Below, one piece after another: positions 1-7,231 of a stretch of DNA of 8,798 bases. Position 1 is the stretch's first letter, and every line of letters starts with the position of its first letter. Origin of the DNA: Phycisphaerales bacterium (GTDB lineage: Bacteria; Planctomycetota; Phycisphaerae; Phycisphaerales; SM1A02); the NCBI GenBank assembly GCA_022447165.1, contig JAKVBR010000064.1, forward strand, positions 1 through 8,798. The letters are read 5' to 3'. Below the pieces are notes generated by a model. The model saw only the letters and a list, made by a program, of their open reading frames with translations, made no database searches and was not told the origin of the DNA. The translations under genes were made by a program, and so were the position numbers.

Positions 1-540
1 TGCGGCATTTTTGGAGCAGTTCTCTATCTCATCCTCAATCTTGCTGGATATGTTGTTGGTACTGATTTCCCGGGGCTACTGTTTAATGACACCGCAACTC
101 CACTTGTTGGCGCCTCCGCGGGTGTCTTTGGCATTCTCCTTGCGGGTGCTTATCTCGCACCGAATGTCACAGTGCTCCTTTTCTTCATCATCCCGATGCG
201 GTTATCAACTCTCGCGTATGCACTCGTTGCAGTCGCAGTTTTGACCGTACTCTTTGGTGGAGAGGGTTCAAACAAGGGCGGTGAAGCAGCGCATCTTGGC
301 GGGGCAATTGCGGGGTGGTACTTCATCCGCAATCCGCATCATCTCAATGGGTTCTTTGATTTCTTAGGCAAGGCAGACCCAACCTCGAAACATTTCGCAT
401 TGAAGCAACGAAGGCATTCGCAAAACGATGTCGACAAGATTCTTGACAAGATCCATCGCAAAGGGCTTCAAAGTTTGTCGGCAAAGGAAAAGCGTATTCT
501 TCATGAGGCCTCAAAACAACAAAAAGAGGAAGAGCAGTGA
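1..540 (+). CDS. Rhomboid family intramembrane serine protease, C-terminal part (5' end outside window)
   Basis: The frame is open from the first base to the TGA at 538-540, giving 179 residues with the N-terminus missing. Rhomboids are polytopic membrane proteases that cut transmembrane substrates with a Ser-His dyad. The serine motif GASAGVFG lies at visible residues 37-44, with S39 as the predicted nucleophile. The histidine partner is H98 in EAAHLGGAIAG, at the start of a late membrane helix; the roughly 59-residue Ser-His distance suits the family. Hydrophobic segments lie near residues 4-20, 38-51, 58-85 and 98-108. The soluble tail from about 109 is basic and ends in a helical stretch, DVDKILDKIHRKGLQSLS and onward. 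From memory this resembles a small domain often found at the C-terminus of rhomboids in Bacteroidota and Planctomycetota. The stop overlaps the tgt start, so the two are probably co-transcribed. The family call is strong; the substrate is unknown. A GTG at 172 is internal and would lose the catalytic serine, so it is not the real start. Confidence 0.9.
   Translation, partial: CGIFGAVLYLILNLAGYVVGTDFPGLLFNDTATPLVGASAGVFGILLAGAYLAPNVTVLLFFIIPMRLSTLAYALVAVAVLTVLFGGEGSNKGGEAAHLGGAIAGWYFIRNPHHLNGFFDFLGKADPTSKHFALKQRRHSQNDVDKILDKIHRKGLQSLSAKEKRILHEASKQQKEEEQ
526..530 (+). promoter_or_regulatory. Shine-Dalgarno sequence for tgt (GAGGA)
   Basis: GAGGA lies inside the last rhomboid codons, six bases before the GTG at 537. 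It supports that non-ATG start. The start and the rhomboid stop share the four bases GTGA (537-540), an arrangement typical of translational coupling. Confidence 0.65.
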
Positions 541-1742
541 GCGGCCCGCTTTCGTTCACGATTCATAACAAATCATCTGAGAATGCTGCGCGTACTGGCG
601 TGGTTGAAACATGTCATGGTTCTTTTCAAACGCCAGCATTTATGCCTGTTGGAACGAAGGCAACCATTAAAGGTGTGACGCCTGACCTCATCGCGTCTAC
701 CGGTTCGGAAATCATTTTGAATAATGCGTATCACCTCATGCTTCGCCCAGGCGATGAGATGATTGCGAAGTTTGGTGGTGTTCACGAGTTTATGAAATGG
801 TCAGGTCCAATCCTCACAGATAGCGGTGGGTATCAAGCATGGTCAATGGCTGACATCAATACCATTGATGAAGATGGTGTGACATTCAAGTCCATCATTG
901 ATGGCTCAAAGATTCGCGTCACGCCCGAGCGCTCGATTGAAATTCAAAACAACTTAGGTGCTGACATCATCATGGCGTTTGATGACTGCCCATCATCGAT
1001 TGCGCCGCAATCGCAACATCTAGAACGAAGAAGGCATGCGCTTACTGTACGCGATGGGGCACTCAATGAAGATGAACACCATAAGCGTTTGCTACAATCA
1101 CTTGACCGTACGGCGCGCTGGCTTGAGCGGTGTGACAAGGCGCATCAAAAGAAGGATGTCCAAGCTCTTTTTGGCATTGTGCAAGGTGGGACGAATCTAG
1201 ACCTTCGTTCGCGGAGCGTTGAACAAGTATGCTCAGTTGATTTGCCTGGTTATGCCATCGGTGGCGTAGCAGTCGGCGAGTCCCCCAATGCCATCGCAGA
1301 AGTTGTGAAGTACACGGCATCCCTTCTTCCAGAAGAAAAACCTCGATATTTAATGGGCGTGGGATACGAGCGAGATATCGTAAGCGCAGTTGCCGCAGGG
1401 ATTGATATGTTCGATTGTGTACTGCCTTCTAGAAATGGCCGGAATGCCCACGCATTTACCCGAAATGGGCAAATACACCTCAGAAATGCCCGTTTTAAGG
1501 AAGATATGAGCGTTCTTGAAGAGGGGTGCACTTGCTATACCTGTGCTCATGGACACGGCAGGGCGTATCTCAGGCATCTGTATATGTCTAAGGAGATGCT
1601 CGGAGGCATCCTCGTGAGCATACATAACATTCACCACTTCCAGTCTCTCATGGTGGACATACGGGCTGCAATAAGCGAAAATAACTGGTCTTGGCTCATC
1701 AGCCGATGGCCATGCTTACAACAAACTCCTGCAACTACTTAG
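537..1742 (+). CDS. tgt: tRNA-guanine transglycosylase (preQ1-type), queuosine pathway
   Basis: Cytosolic TIM-barrel enzyme that swaps guanine-34 in GUN-anticodon tRNAs for preQ1, a step in making queuosine. The GTG start is supported by a Shine-Dalgarno sequence and by N-terminal alignment (FTIHNK..., then TPAFMPVGT at 32-40). Active-site landmarks are visible: TDSGGYQ at 94-100 with D95 (general acid/base) and Y99 (base stacking), AFDDC at 147-151, GIVQGG at 213-218, GGVAVGE at 242-248, and GIDMFDCVLPSRNGRNA at 288-304 with D293 as the nucleophile. Zinc ligands are C331, C333, C336 and H363. C151 and V246 match the residues that make bacterial enzymes prefer preQ1 over queuine. At 401 residues it is longer than the usual 370-390. 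About 19 extra residues lie between 150 and 213, and one extra residue follows the third zinc cysteine (CAHGHGR). It sits directly before yajC and secDF, as in many bacteria. Confidence 0.96.
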   Translation: MSGPLSFTIHNKSSENAARTGVVETCHGSFQTPAFMPVGTKATIKGVTPDLIASTGSEIILNNAYHLMLRPGDEMIAKFGGVHEFMKWSGPILTDSGGYQAWSMADINTIDEDGVTFKSIIDGSKIRVTPERSIEIQNNLGADIIMAFDDCPSSIAPQSQHLERRRHALTVRDGALNEDEHHKRLLQSLDRTARWLERCDKAHQKKDVQALFGIVQGGTNLDLRSRSVEQVCSVDLPGYAIGGVAVGESPNAIAEVVKYTASLLPEEKPRYLMGVGYERDIVSAVAAGIDMFDCVLPSRNGRNAHAFTRNGQIHLRNARFKEDMSVLEEGCTCYTCAHGHGRAYLRHLYMSKEMLGGILVSIHNIHHFQSLMVDIRAAISENNWSWLISRWPCLQQTPATT

Positions 1743-1754
1743 GACACTCAAGAT

Positions 1755-2183
1755 ATGAATGATTTTGGATTCTCAATCCAGGCGATACCCGCACTTTTCG
1801 CTCAAGATGGAAGTGAAGGCCCACCAGCTCCAGGGCAAGAAAGTTCAGCAACCATCATCGCAGATGGAACGCAACCCGGCGGTTCAGCACCGCAAGTGGC
1901 AAACCCATTTGGAGACAATTTCTTCCTCATGCTGATGCTCATTTTGCTTGGCATGATTGTGTTGAGTTTCTTCAGTGGTCGTAAACAACGAAAGCAACGT
2001 GCGACGATGCTTGATGCACTTAAAAAGCATGACCAAGTGCTCACAAGAGGCGGCGTGTTCGGTTCAGTTGTTGAAGTGAAGCCCGACCGAGTCGTTCTCA
2101 AAGTAGACGAGTCATCAAACACAAGAATCACAGTTCTTCGCGATAGTATTGAGCAAGTGACTGCCGATAATTCTGGAAATTAA
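1755..2183 (+). CDS. yajC: YajC, Sec translocon accessory subunit
   Basis: Small single-span membrane protein of the SecDF-YajC complex that associates with SecYEG during protein export. It has 142 residues, versus about 110 in E. coli. A Gly/Pro/Ser/Gln-rich N-terminal extension (residues 15-52) precedes the membrane helix at about 55-74. The positive stretch GRKQRKQR (76-82) follows, marking the cytosolic side. The rest is the conserved domain: MLDALKKHDQVLTRGGVFGSV, reading on into VVEVKPDRVVLKVDE, with TRITVLRDSIEQV near the end. The ATG is 12 bases after tgt, and AGGA at 1741-1744, overlapping the tgt stop codon, is a reasonable Shine-Dalgarno sequence 10 bases upstream. secDF follows 38 bases later, which confirms the assignment. 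The N-terminal extension is not recognisable as a domain and could be periplasmic linker. Confidence 0.95.
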   Translation: MNDFGFSIQAIPALFAQDGSEGPPAPGQESSATIIADGTQPGGSAPQVANPFGDNFFLMLMLILLGMIVLSFFSGRKQRKQRATMLDALKKHDQVLTRGGVFGSVVEVKPDRVVLKVDESSNTRITVLRDSIEQVTADNSGN

Positions 2184-2221
2184 CGAACGCATTTATTTAT
2201 ATAAGTTTGGATTATTAACAC

Positions 2222-5200
2222 ATGCAAAATCTCCTTTGGAAGATCATTCTGATAGTTCTCATTCTCGTTGGATGCTTGTTTAGCATTAATCCACCTGAGA
2301 AGAAAATCCGATTGGGTCGTGACCTTAGTGGTGGTGTGAGTTTGATTTACTCAGTCACTATGGAAGACGATGCCAATAGGGAAGCGGTGCTATCTCAAAC
2401 CATTGAAGTGCTGAAAGAACGTGTCAATCCTGATGGCGTGCTTGACATTCAAATGACGCCGCTTGGTACTGACCGCATCGAAGTTGTCATGCCACTTCCG
2501 AGTCCTGAAGTCAAAGAACTCGCTGGCGTCTATCGGGGTCAATTAGATGACTTGCTCGTTCGAGCGCAAATCAAAGCAGGTGCTCTTGATTCAGCGCTTG
2601 CAGATGGCAGTGCCCCAGAAGAGTTTGGTAGCGAAGGTAATAGGGGAACGCTTATTGCTTCATTGCAATCGCTCTACGACAACTTGATCACAAAAACGAG
2701 TGAACTAGACGCTGACCCAGAAAATGTCGCACTTGAACAAGAAGTTGCGGACCTTGAAATTGAGTTTGAAGACGCACGCGCACTTTTGCTTGACATGAGT
2801 TTAGACCGCACAGATGTCATCAACTTGCTCCAATTGGACATCATTGGCGAGCCGCTTCGTGATGAAGAAGGGCTTGTTATTCGCGATGTCCAAACAGATG
2901 AGGTTCTTCGTGGTGCAGCACCAAGAGATGTTGCACTTGTTGAAATGGAACAGGCATACCCGCACCTCGCAAGTGATATTGCAGTTGTTGTCGATTCATT
3001 TGATGCCTACCAAAGCAAGCGAACCGGCTTTGATGACCCTGAAGCCCTCGTGCGAATGCTTCGTGGTGCAGGTGTTCTTGACTTTAGAATTGCAGTCGAA
3101 ACGGGCAAGGCGGAGGGCTTTAGCGTAGAGGACTTGCGAACGCAACTCCAAGAAGTTGGTCCAGACAACACAGACTCGCCAATTGCGTCGTGGTATCCGA
3201 TTAACACGGTCGACGAATGGTATGAAACACCAGCGCAACTTGCCCTACTCCTTGAAAACCCGCAAGGATATTTTGCAGCAAACCGCGGATTTGAAGCGGC
3301 CGAATATGAAGGCACAATTTACCTACTTCTTTACGATGATGACACAAGAAGCATGACGCACAAGGGCGGGAACAAATGGTCGATTGCAAGTGCATATCAA
3401 TCAACAGACCAATTTGGTCGCCCTGCAGTAGCATTCCGTCTCGATTCCTCAGGCGGTTCAATGATGGGCAAGTTGACTGGCCCGAACGTAGGCGAGCCAA
3501 TGGCAATCGTGCTCGACGGCCAAGTGTATTCTGCACCAAACTTAAATTCACAAATCAATACAAGCGGCATCGTTCAAGGTAACTTCTCACAAGAAGAAAT
3601 CAATTACTTGCTACGCGTTCTTGCGGCTGGCTCACTTGAAGCACGTTTGAGTCATGACCCAATTGCAGTAAACATCATCGGCCCATCAATTGGTGTTGAA
3701 AACTTAAACCGCGGTTTAAGTGCACTTGGATGGTCCGTTATTGCAGTCATGGCATTCATGCTTCTGTACTACATGTTCGCTGGGTTCGTTGCTGACTTTG
3801 CGCTGCTTGCAAACGGTATTCTCATCTTTGGCATCATGGCGCTCATCGATGGCACCTTTACATTGCCAGGTCTTGCAGGCGTTGTGCTTACAATGGGTAT
3901 GGCAGTTGACGCAAATGTACTGATTTATGAACGTATTCGGGAAGAACTCAACGCAGGGGCAAGAGATTTGCGAGAAGCGATTCGGGAAGGGTACAACAAG
4001 GTGTACTCAACCATTATTGACGCAAATCTGACAAACCTCATCGTTTGTTTTGTGCTTTACAAAACTGCGACAACTGAAGTCAAGGGCTTCGCTGTAACAC
4101 TTTCAATCGGTATTCTTGCGACGCTCTTTACGTCACTCTTCGTCACGAGAGTTATTTTCGCCTTATACACAAATGTCTTTGGCGCTCGAAAACTCTCGAT
4201 GCTTCCAATTGTGATACCGTTTATTGCGAAAGTGCTTCATCCAGCGGTGAACTGGATCAGCATGCGAAAAGTATTCTGGACTTGTAGCGTGATGCTTTGT
4301 GGTTGTTCGCTCTGGCTACTCATGGGCAGGGGTGTCACAATGCTTGACACGGAATTCCGTGGCGGCGTTTCGATGACGATGCGAACGAAAATGGATGGCG
4401 ATCATCGCTTGCTACTTCCTCACACAGGTGAGGGTTCAGTCGAAGCGAGAGTGAGAGCAATCGGTGCAGAAGCCACAGGTGACAGTGAAAAGGACCGCAT
4501 CCTTGCAGAGCTTGCAGGTGCAACAGTGCTTACTGTTGGCGACACTTTAGTTGACGGCTTAGATCGGGTCATCTCAGATGGTTTCCAAGTGAAAGTTGCG
4601 AACCCTCCAGGCATTAACAATGACACAGTCGTCACTGAAACAGTTGTCGAAGCGATTACTGAAGCGTTCGGAGACGATCTCGATGTGCCACCTTCGCTTG
4701 TGTTTGAAGGCATTGGCTCAAATGCATATCAAAACTACACACACCAGATTGCACAAAACGCTCAGTCAGTGAGTGACGTGATTGGTGGTACTGCCCGCGG
4801 CGAAGTCAAAGATTACCGCGGTGGCGTGTTGGTGTACGTTGAAAACATTTCACCTGCCGTGAGTGTTGAAGATGTTAGAAAGCGCGTTGACCGAATGCGT
4901 CAACAACCAGAGTACGCACAGAAGGCAGGTGCTCGTGATGTTGAAATCTTTGGCATCAAGCGTGCTGAAGGCGGCTTCCAATCAATTGCAGTTGCAGTCT
5001 ATGACCAGAACATGAACTACCTTGGTAACACGCCTGAGATTGTTGATGAAAAAGTCGCAGCGGTCGAATGGGAACTTGTATCAACAGCACTTGAGCAACC
5101 ACAGAGTTTAGAGCAAGTCAGCAGCTTCTCATCTCAGATTGCTGAAACATTGAAAGCCAATGCGATTGTTGCGGTCATCCTTTCACTGCTCGGAATTCTT

Positions 5201-5731
5201 GCTTACATTTGGTTTAGATTCGGTTCACTTCGATACTCACTTGCAGCAATTGTTGCCCTTGTGCACGATGTCACGATTACGCTTGGTGCTCTAGCACTTG
5301 CTGGTTACATTGCGAACATTACCTTCTTCAGTCAGACGCTACACATTGAAGCATTCCAGATTGATCTTGGCGTCATCGCAGCGCTCTTAACAGTGATTGG
5401 TTATTCCCTGAACGATACGATTGTTATCCTTGATAGGATTCGCGAGAACCGTGGTAAACGGCCGATCCCGACGATGCAGAATGTCAATGACTCGATTAAC
5501 CAAACGGTGAGTCGTACAGTGCTTACATCAGTGACGACGCTCATCGCGGTGTTTATCATTTACTCTGCTGGCGGAAGCGGAATCAGACCGTTTGCCTTTG
5601 CGCTCCTCGTTGGTATCTGTGTTGGTACATACAGTTCAGTTGCGATTGCTGCACCGCTCGTCTTTAAGAAGGGCCCAGCAAGAGCGCCAAAACCAACTGA
5701 ACTCGATGGCGCTCAGCCAGAACCCGTGTGA
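2222..5731 (+). CDS. secDF: SecD-SecF fusion protein, protein translocase accessory component
   Basis: Inner-membrane RND-type protein that uses proton flow to help pull exported proteins through SecYEG. The SecD half has a membrane helix at about 5-22, the LGRDLSGGVSLIY motif at 31-43, a huge periplasmic region (to about 497), and five helices between about 500 and 650, including GMAVDANVLIYERIREE (559-575). The SecF half has a helix at about 682-702, DTEFRGGVSM (709-718), a periplasmic region (to about 978) and five more helices, with ALVHDVTITLG (1012-1022) and IGYSLNDTIVILDRIREN (1059-1076). D563, D1065 and probably R1098 match the residues linked to proton transport in Thermus SecDF (D340, D637, R671). 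The length of 1169 exceeds E. coli SecD plus SecF (about 940) and Bacillus SecDF (about 740). The excess is periplasmic: about 170 residues (103-272), partly coiled-coil-like, plus an enlarged SecF domain. The upstream Shine-Dalgarno is poor, with only GGA at 2209-2211. It lies beside yajC and is probably in the same operon. Confidence 0.97.
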   Translation: MQNLLWKIILIVLILVGCLFSINPPEKKIRLGRDLSGGVSLIYSVTMEDDANREAVLSQTIEVLKERVNPDGVLDIQMTPLGTDRIEVVMPLPSPEVKELAGVYRGQLDDLLVRAQIKAGALDSALADGSAPEEFGSEGNRGTLIASLQSLYDNLITKTSELDADPENVALEQEVADLEIEFEDARALLLDMSLDRTDVINLLQLDIIGEPLRDEEGLVIRDVQTDEVLRGAAPRDVALVEMEQAYPHLASDIAVVVDSFDAYQSKRTGFDDPEALVRMLRGAGVLDFRIAVETGKAEGFSVEDLRTQLQEVGPDNTDSPIASWYPINTVDEWYETPAQLALLLENPQGYFAANRGFEAAEYEGTIYLLLYDDDTRSMTHKGGNKWSIASAYQSTDQFGRPAVAFRLDSSGGSMMGKLTGPNVGEPMAIVLDGQVYSAPNLNSQINTSGIVQGNFSQEEINYLLRVLAAGSLEARLSHDPIAVNIIGPSIGVENLNRGLSALGWSVIAVMAFMLLYYMFAGFVADFALLANGILIFGIMALIDGTFTLPGLAGVVLTMGMAVDANVLIYERIREELNAGARDLREAIREGYNKVYSTIIDANLTNLIVCFVLYKTATTEVKGFAVTLSIGILATLFTSLFVTRVIFALYTNVFGARKLSMLPIVIPFIAKVLHPAVNWISMRKVFWTCSVMLCGCSLWLLMGRGVTMLDTEFRGGVSMTMRTKMDGDHRLLLPHTGEGSVEARVRAIGAEATGDSEKDRILAELAGATVLTVGDTLVDGLDRVISDGFQVKVANPPGINNDTVVTETVVEAITEAFGDDLDVPPSLVFEGIGSNAYQNYTHQIAQNAQSVSDVIGGTARGEVKDYRGGVLVYVENISPAVSVEDVRKRVDRMRQQPEYAQKAGARDVEIFGIKRAEGGFQSIAVAVYDQNMNYLGNTPEIVDEKVAAVEWELVSTALEQPQSLEQVSSFSSQIAETLKANAIVAVILSLLGILAYIWFRFGSLRYSLAAIVALVHDVTITLGALALAGYIANITFFSQTLHIEAFQIDLGVIAALLTVIGYSLNDTIVILDRIRENRGKRPIPTMQNVNDSINQTVSRTVLTSVTTLIAVFIIYSAGGSGIRPFAFALLVGICVGTYSSVAIAAPLVFKKGPARAPKPTELDGAQPEPV

Positions 5732-5740
5732 TTTCAAGTT

Positions 5741-5768
5741 TTTACGCAGGTATTGCCGATTTCATAAG
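5741..5768 (+). promoter_or_regulatory. Possible weak promoter upstream of the LysM gene
   Basis: TTTACG (5741-5746) and CATAAG (5763-5768) are separated by 16 bases, each matching four of six sigma-70 consensus positions. It lies in the 74-base gap after secDF, so the LysM gene may have its own transcription as well as read-through from secDF. This is inference from weak matches, and promoter consensus in the likely host is uncertain. Confidence 0.22.
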
Positions 5769-5791
5769 AGACAGTGAATGACTAGTTGCCA

Positions 5792-5797
5792 AGGAGG
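5792..5797 (+). promoter_or_regulatory. Strong Shine-Dalgarno sequence of the LysM gene (AGGAGG)
   Basis: A perfect AGGAGG lies eight bases before the ATG at 5806 and fixes that start. It is the best ribosome binding site in the window, in contrast to the poor one before secDF, and suggests efficient, independent initiation for the downstream gene. Confidence 0.85.
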
Positions 5798-5805
5798 GCA
5801 CAATC

Positions 5806-6501
5806 ATGACGGGAACAACTAAAGCGATTTTATCGTTATCCGTGTTATTGCTCGCAGCACTTGTTGTGTATTACGGCATGACACCACCGCAACAATCAAA
5901 CTACATCTCAGCAGATGTCCCAACTCGCAGTTCATCGATTGACAATGCAGTTTTTGGTGGGGATCCATATGAAAAAGCGCAGGCATTGAACTTACTCACA
6001 ACAATGTCGGAGCAAGAGGAGAGTCCTACTCATGTTCCAGTTGGTCAGGAGTTGTGGGAACCACCTGTGCCAGAGGTCAGTGAAGTTGTTGAAACAGTAG
6101 TAGAGCCCGTTGCTGAAACTGTTGAGCCAGAGTTTTATCTCTACACAGTTAAAGAAGGAGAGACGCTTGGCGAAATCGCATCAAGTGAATTAGGTGGCTA
6201 TTCGAAATGGCAATCCCTCGCTGAGTTTAACTCAATCAGTGATCCAAGTTCAATCAGAGCAGGGCGTGTGTTGCGAATCCCAACATCAACGACAGTATCA
6301 AAGCCAATGGAAACAGTCATCGTCGAAAATGAAATCGTTGACATGATGCAGTATGTCATTCAAGATGGTGACACACTCTCCTCTATTGCCGAATCACACT
6401 ATGGTAATGCGAATTTGTATAAAGTCATCCTTGACGCAAATCCAACCCTCGACGAACGAAGACTAAAGATTGGCAAGTCAATTATGGTGCCAAAGTTGTG
6501 A
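5806..6501 (+). CDS. Membrane-anchored protein with two LysM domains
   Basis: 231 residues. An N-terminal hydrophobic segment (about 7-24) looks like a signal anchor, since no clear signal-peptidase or lipobox site follows. Next comes a low-complexity, Ser/Thr-containing region, then a Glu/Val/Pro-rich linker (about 84-109) with the degenerate repeat VVETVVEP / VAETVEPE. Two LysM modules follow: 113-159 (YTVKEGETLGEIASSELGG, ending VLRIPT) and 183-230 (YVIQDGDTLSSIAESHYGN, ending IMVPK). LysM binds N-acetylglucosamine-containing glycans, usually peptidoglycan, so the protein probably tethers membrane to wall or positions other envelope factors. No catalytic domain is present. The architecture resembles short LysM proteins of Planctomycetota, but I cannot name a family function. 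Its last 20 bases overlap, tail to tail, the 3' end of the aldo/keto reductase gene on the other strand. Confidence 0.88.
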   Translation: MTGTTKAILSLSVLLLAALVVYYGMTPPQQSNYISADVPTRSSSIDNAVFGGDPYEKAQALNLLTTMSEQEESPTHVPVGQELWEPPVPEVSEVVETVVEPVAETVEPEFYLYTVKEGETLGEIASSELGGYSKWQSLAEFNSISDPSSIRAGRVLRIPTSTTVSKPMETVIVENEIVDMMQYVIQDGDTLSSIAESHYGNANLYKVILDANPTLDERRLKIGKSIMVPKL

Positions 6502-7231
6502 AGCGTTGCTGATTCTCTTCCATTCTTGGTAGGGACTTGCTTCCAATCACAATCGAATCGATCGAATCTTTCGCGGGGCTATCACATAACAAAAATTGAA
6601 TGGCATCTTGCGGATCAAGATGACCACTATTGAGCGCTTTTTTGACAAGCACGATTGTGTTCAATTCATGCGCAGCAAGGATGACATCCTCTTGAGATTG
6701 ATTCGCATGGCTATATTCAATCATCATGACATCCGACCACTGTAATGCATGCATCTGTGCTTCAATTGTTTTACCACTGAACCCAATGTGTGTTGCCAAT
6801 CCATTTTGCTTTGCATCGCACATAAACTCAACAGCGTCACTGTCCGTGAGCAATGCGAGATCATCAGGTGGAGCATGAATCAGCAAGTAATCAAGATGGT
6901 CTGTCTTGAGTGCTTTAAGTGACTGTTCAACTGAAGCAGCCATGCCCTTAAACGAAAAATCGAAAGAGCCGTCAACCCGTTCGCCAACCTTAGAAGAAAG
7001 GATGTATTCGCTTCTTCGATGACTGATGAACTTGCCGATTCGTTCTTCACTGATGCCGTATGCTGGTGCAGTGTCAATGAGCGTGATTCCACAATCGAGA
7101 ACACCACCTAAAAGTTGCTCTGCTTCCTCATCAGTTGGCAACGAGGAACCCGCTGAAGCGTATTTGTCTGAAGGAATTCGGCCAATTTGATACGCCCCAA
7201 AACCAAGTTTGCTGAGGACAGGTGTATTCAT
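6482..7231 (-). CDS. Aldo/keto reductase family oxidoreductase
   Basis: NAD(P)H-dependent TIM-barrel oxidoreductase acting on carbonyls or sugars; the substrate is not predictable. I start at the ATG whose A is at 7231 (249 residues): it forms an ATGA overlap with the stop of the upstream FAD gene and has GAGGAA eight bases before it. A TTG at 7237 would add only two residues. With this numbering the catalytic tetrad is complete: D53 (LIDTAPAYG), Y58, K81 (SSKVG) and H119 (YLLIHAP). KLGFGAYQIG (8-17) is the first barrel strand. IVIGSKSLPRMEEN (227-240) fits the cofactor-binding end of the family, usually IPGxxxxxxLxEN. It is short for the family (commonly 270-330), lacking extended loops rather than any catalytic element. 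The stop lies inside the 3' end of the LysM gene. It is almost certainly co-transcribed with the FAD enzyme, which suggests one redox pathway. Confidence 0.92.
   Translation of the reverse strand: MNTPVLSKLGFGAYQIGRIPSDKYASAGSSLPTDEEAEQLLGGVLDCGITLIDTAPAYGISEERIGKFISHRRSEYILSSKVGERVDGSFDFSFKGMAASVEQSLKALKTDHLDYLLIHAPPDDLALLTDSDAVEFMCDAKQNGLATHIGFSGKTIEAQMHALQWSDVMMIEYSHANQSQEDVILAAHELNTIVLVKKALNSGHLDPQDAIQFLLCDSPAKDSIDSIVIGSKSLPRMEENQQRFTTLAP

Noticed and set aside
11..244. Plus-strand open frame at the left edge, 77 residues
   Set aside because: It overlaps the rhomboid frame, which carries the catalytic serine motif; this alternative frame has no motif.
2191..2205. AT-rich stretch with TATATAAG before secDF as a promoter -10 box
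   Set aside because: No -35-like hexamer is found at an acceptable distance: the best, TTAACG at 2180-2185, is only 14 bases away. The gene is better explained as co-transcribed with yajC.
3201..3551. 116-residue open frame on the minus strand inside secDF
   Set aside because: It lies wholly within a conserved secDF region, its composition is unlike a real protein (Arg/Leu/Cys scatter), and no motif is seen.
5732..5805. Possible intrinsic terminator after secDF
   Set aside because: A short T run (5740-5743) occurs but no GC-rich inverted repeat precedes it.
6085..6129. Repeat coding for VVETVVEP / VAETVEPE in the LysM linker as a tandem DNA repeat
   Set aside because: The repetition is at the level of amino-acid composition; the DNA copies are diverged and unequal in length, so it is a low-complexity linker rather than a repeat element.
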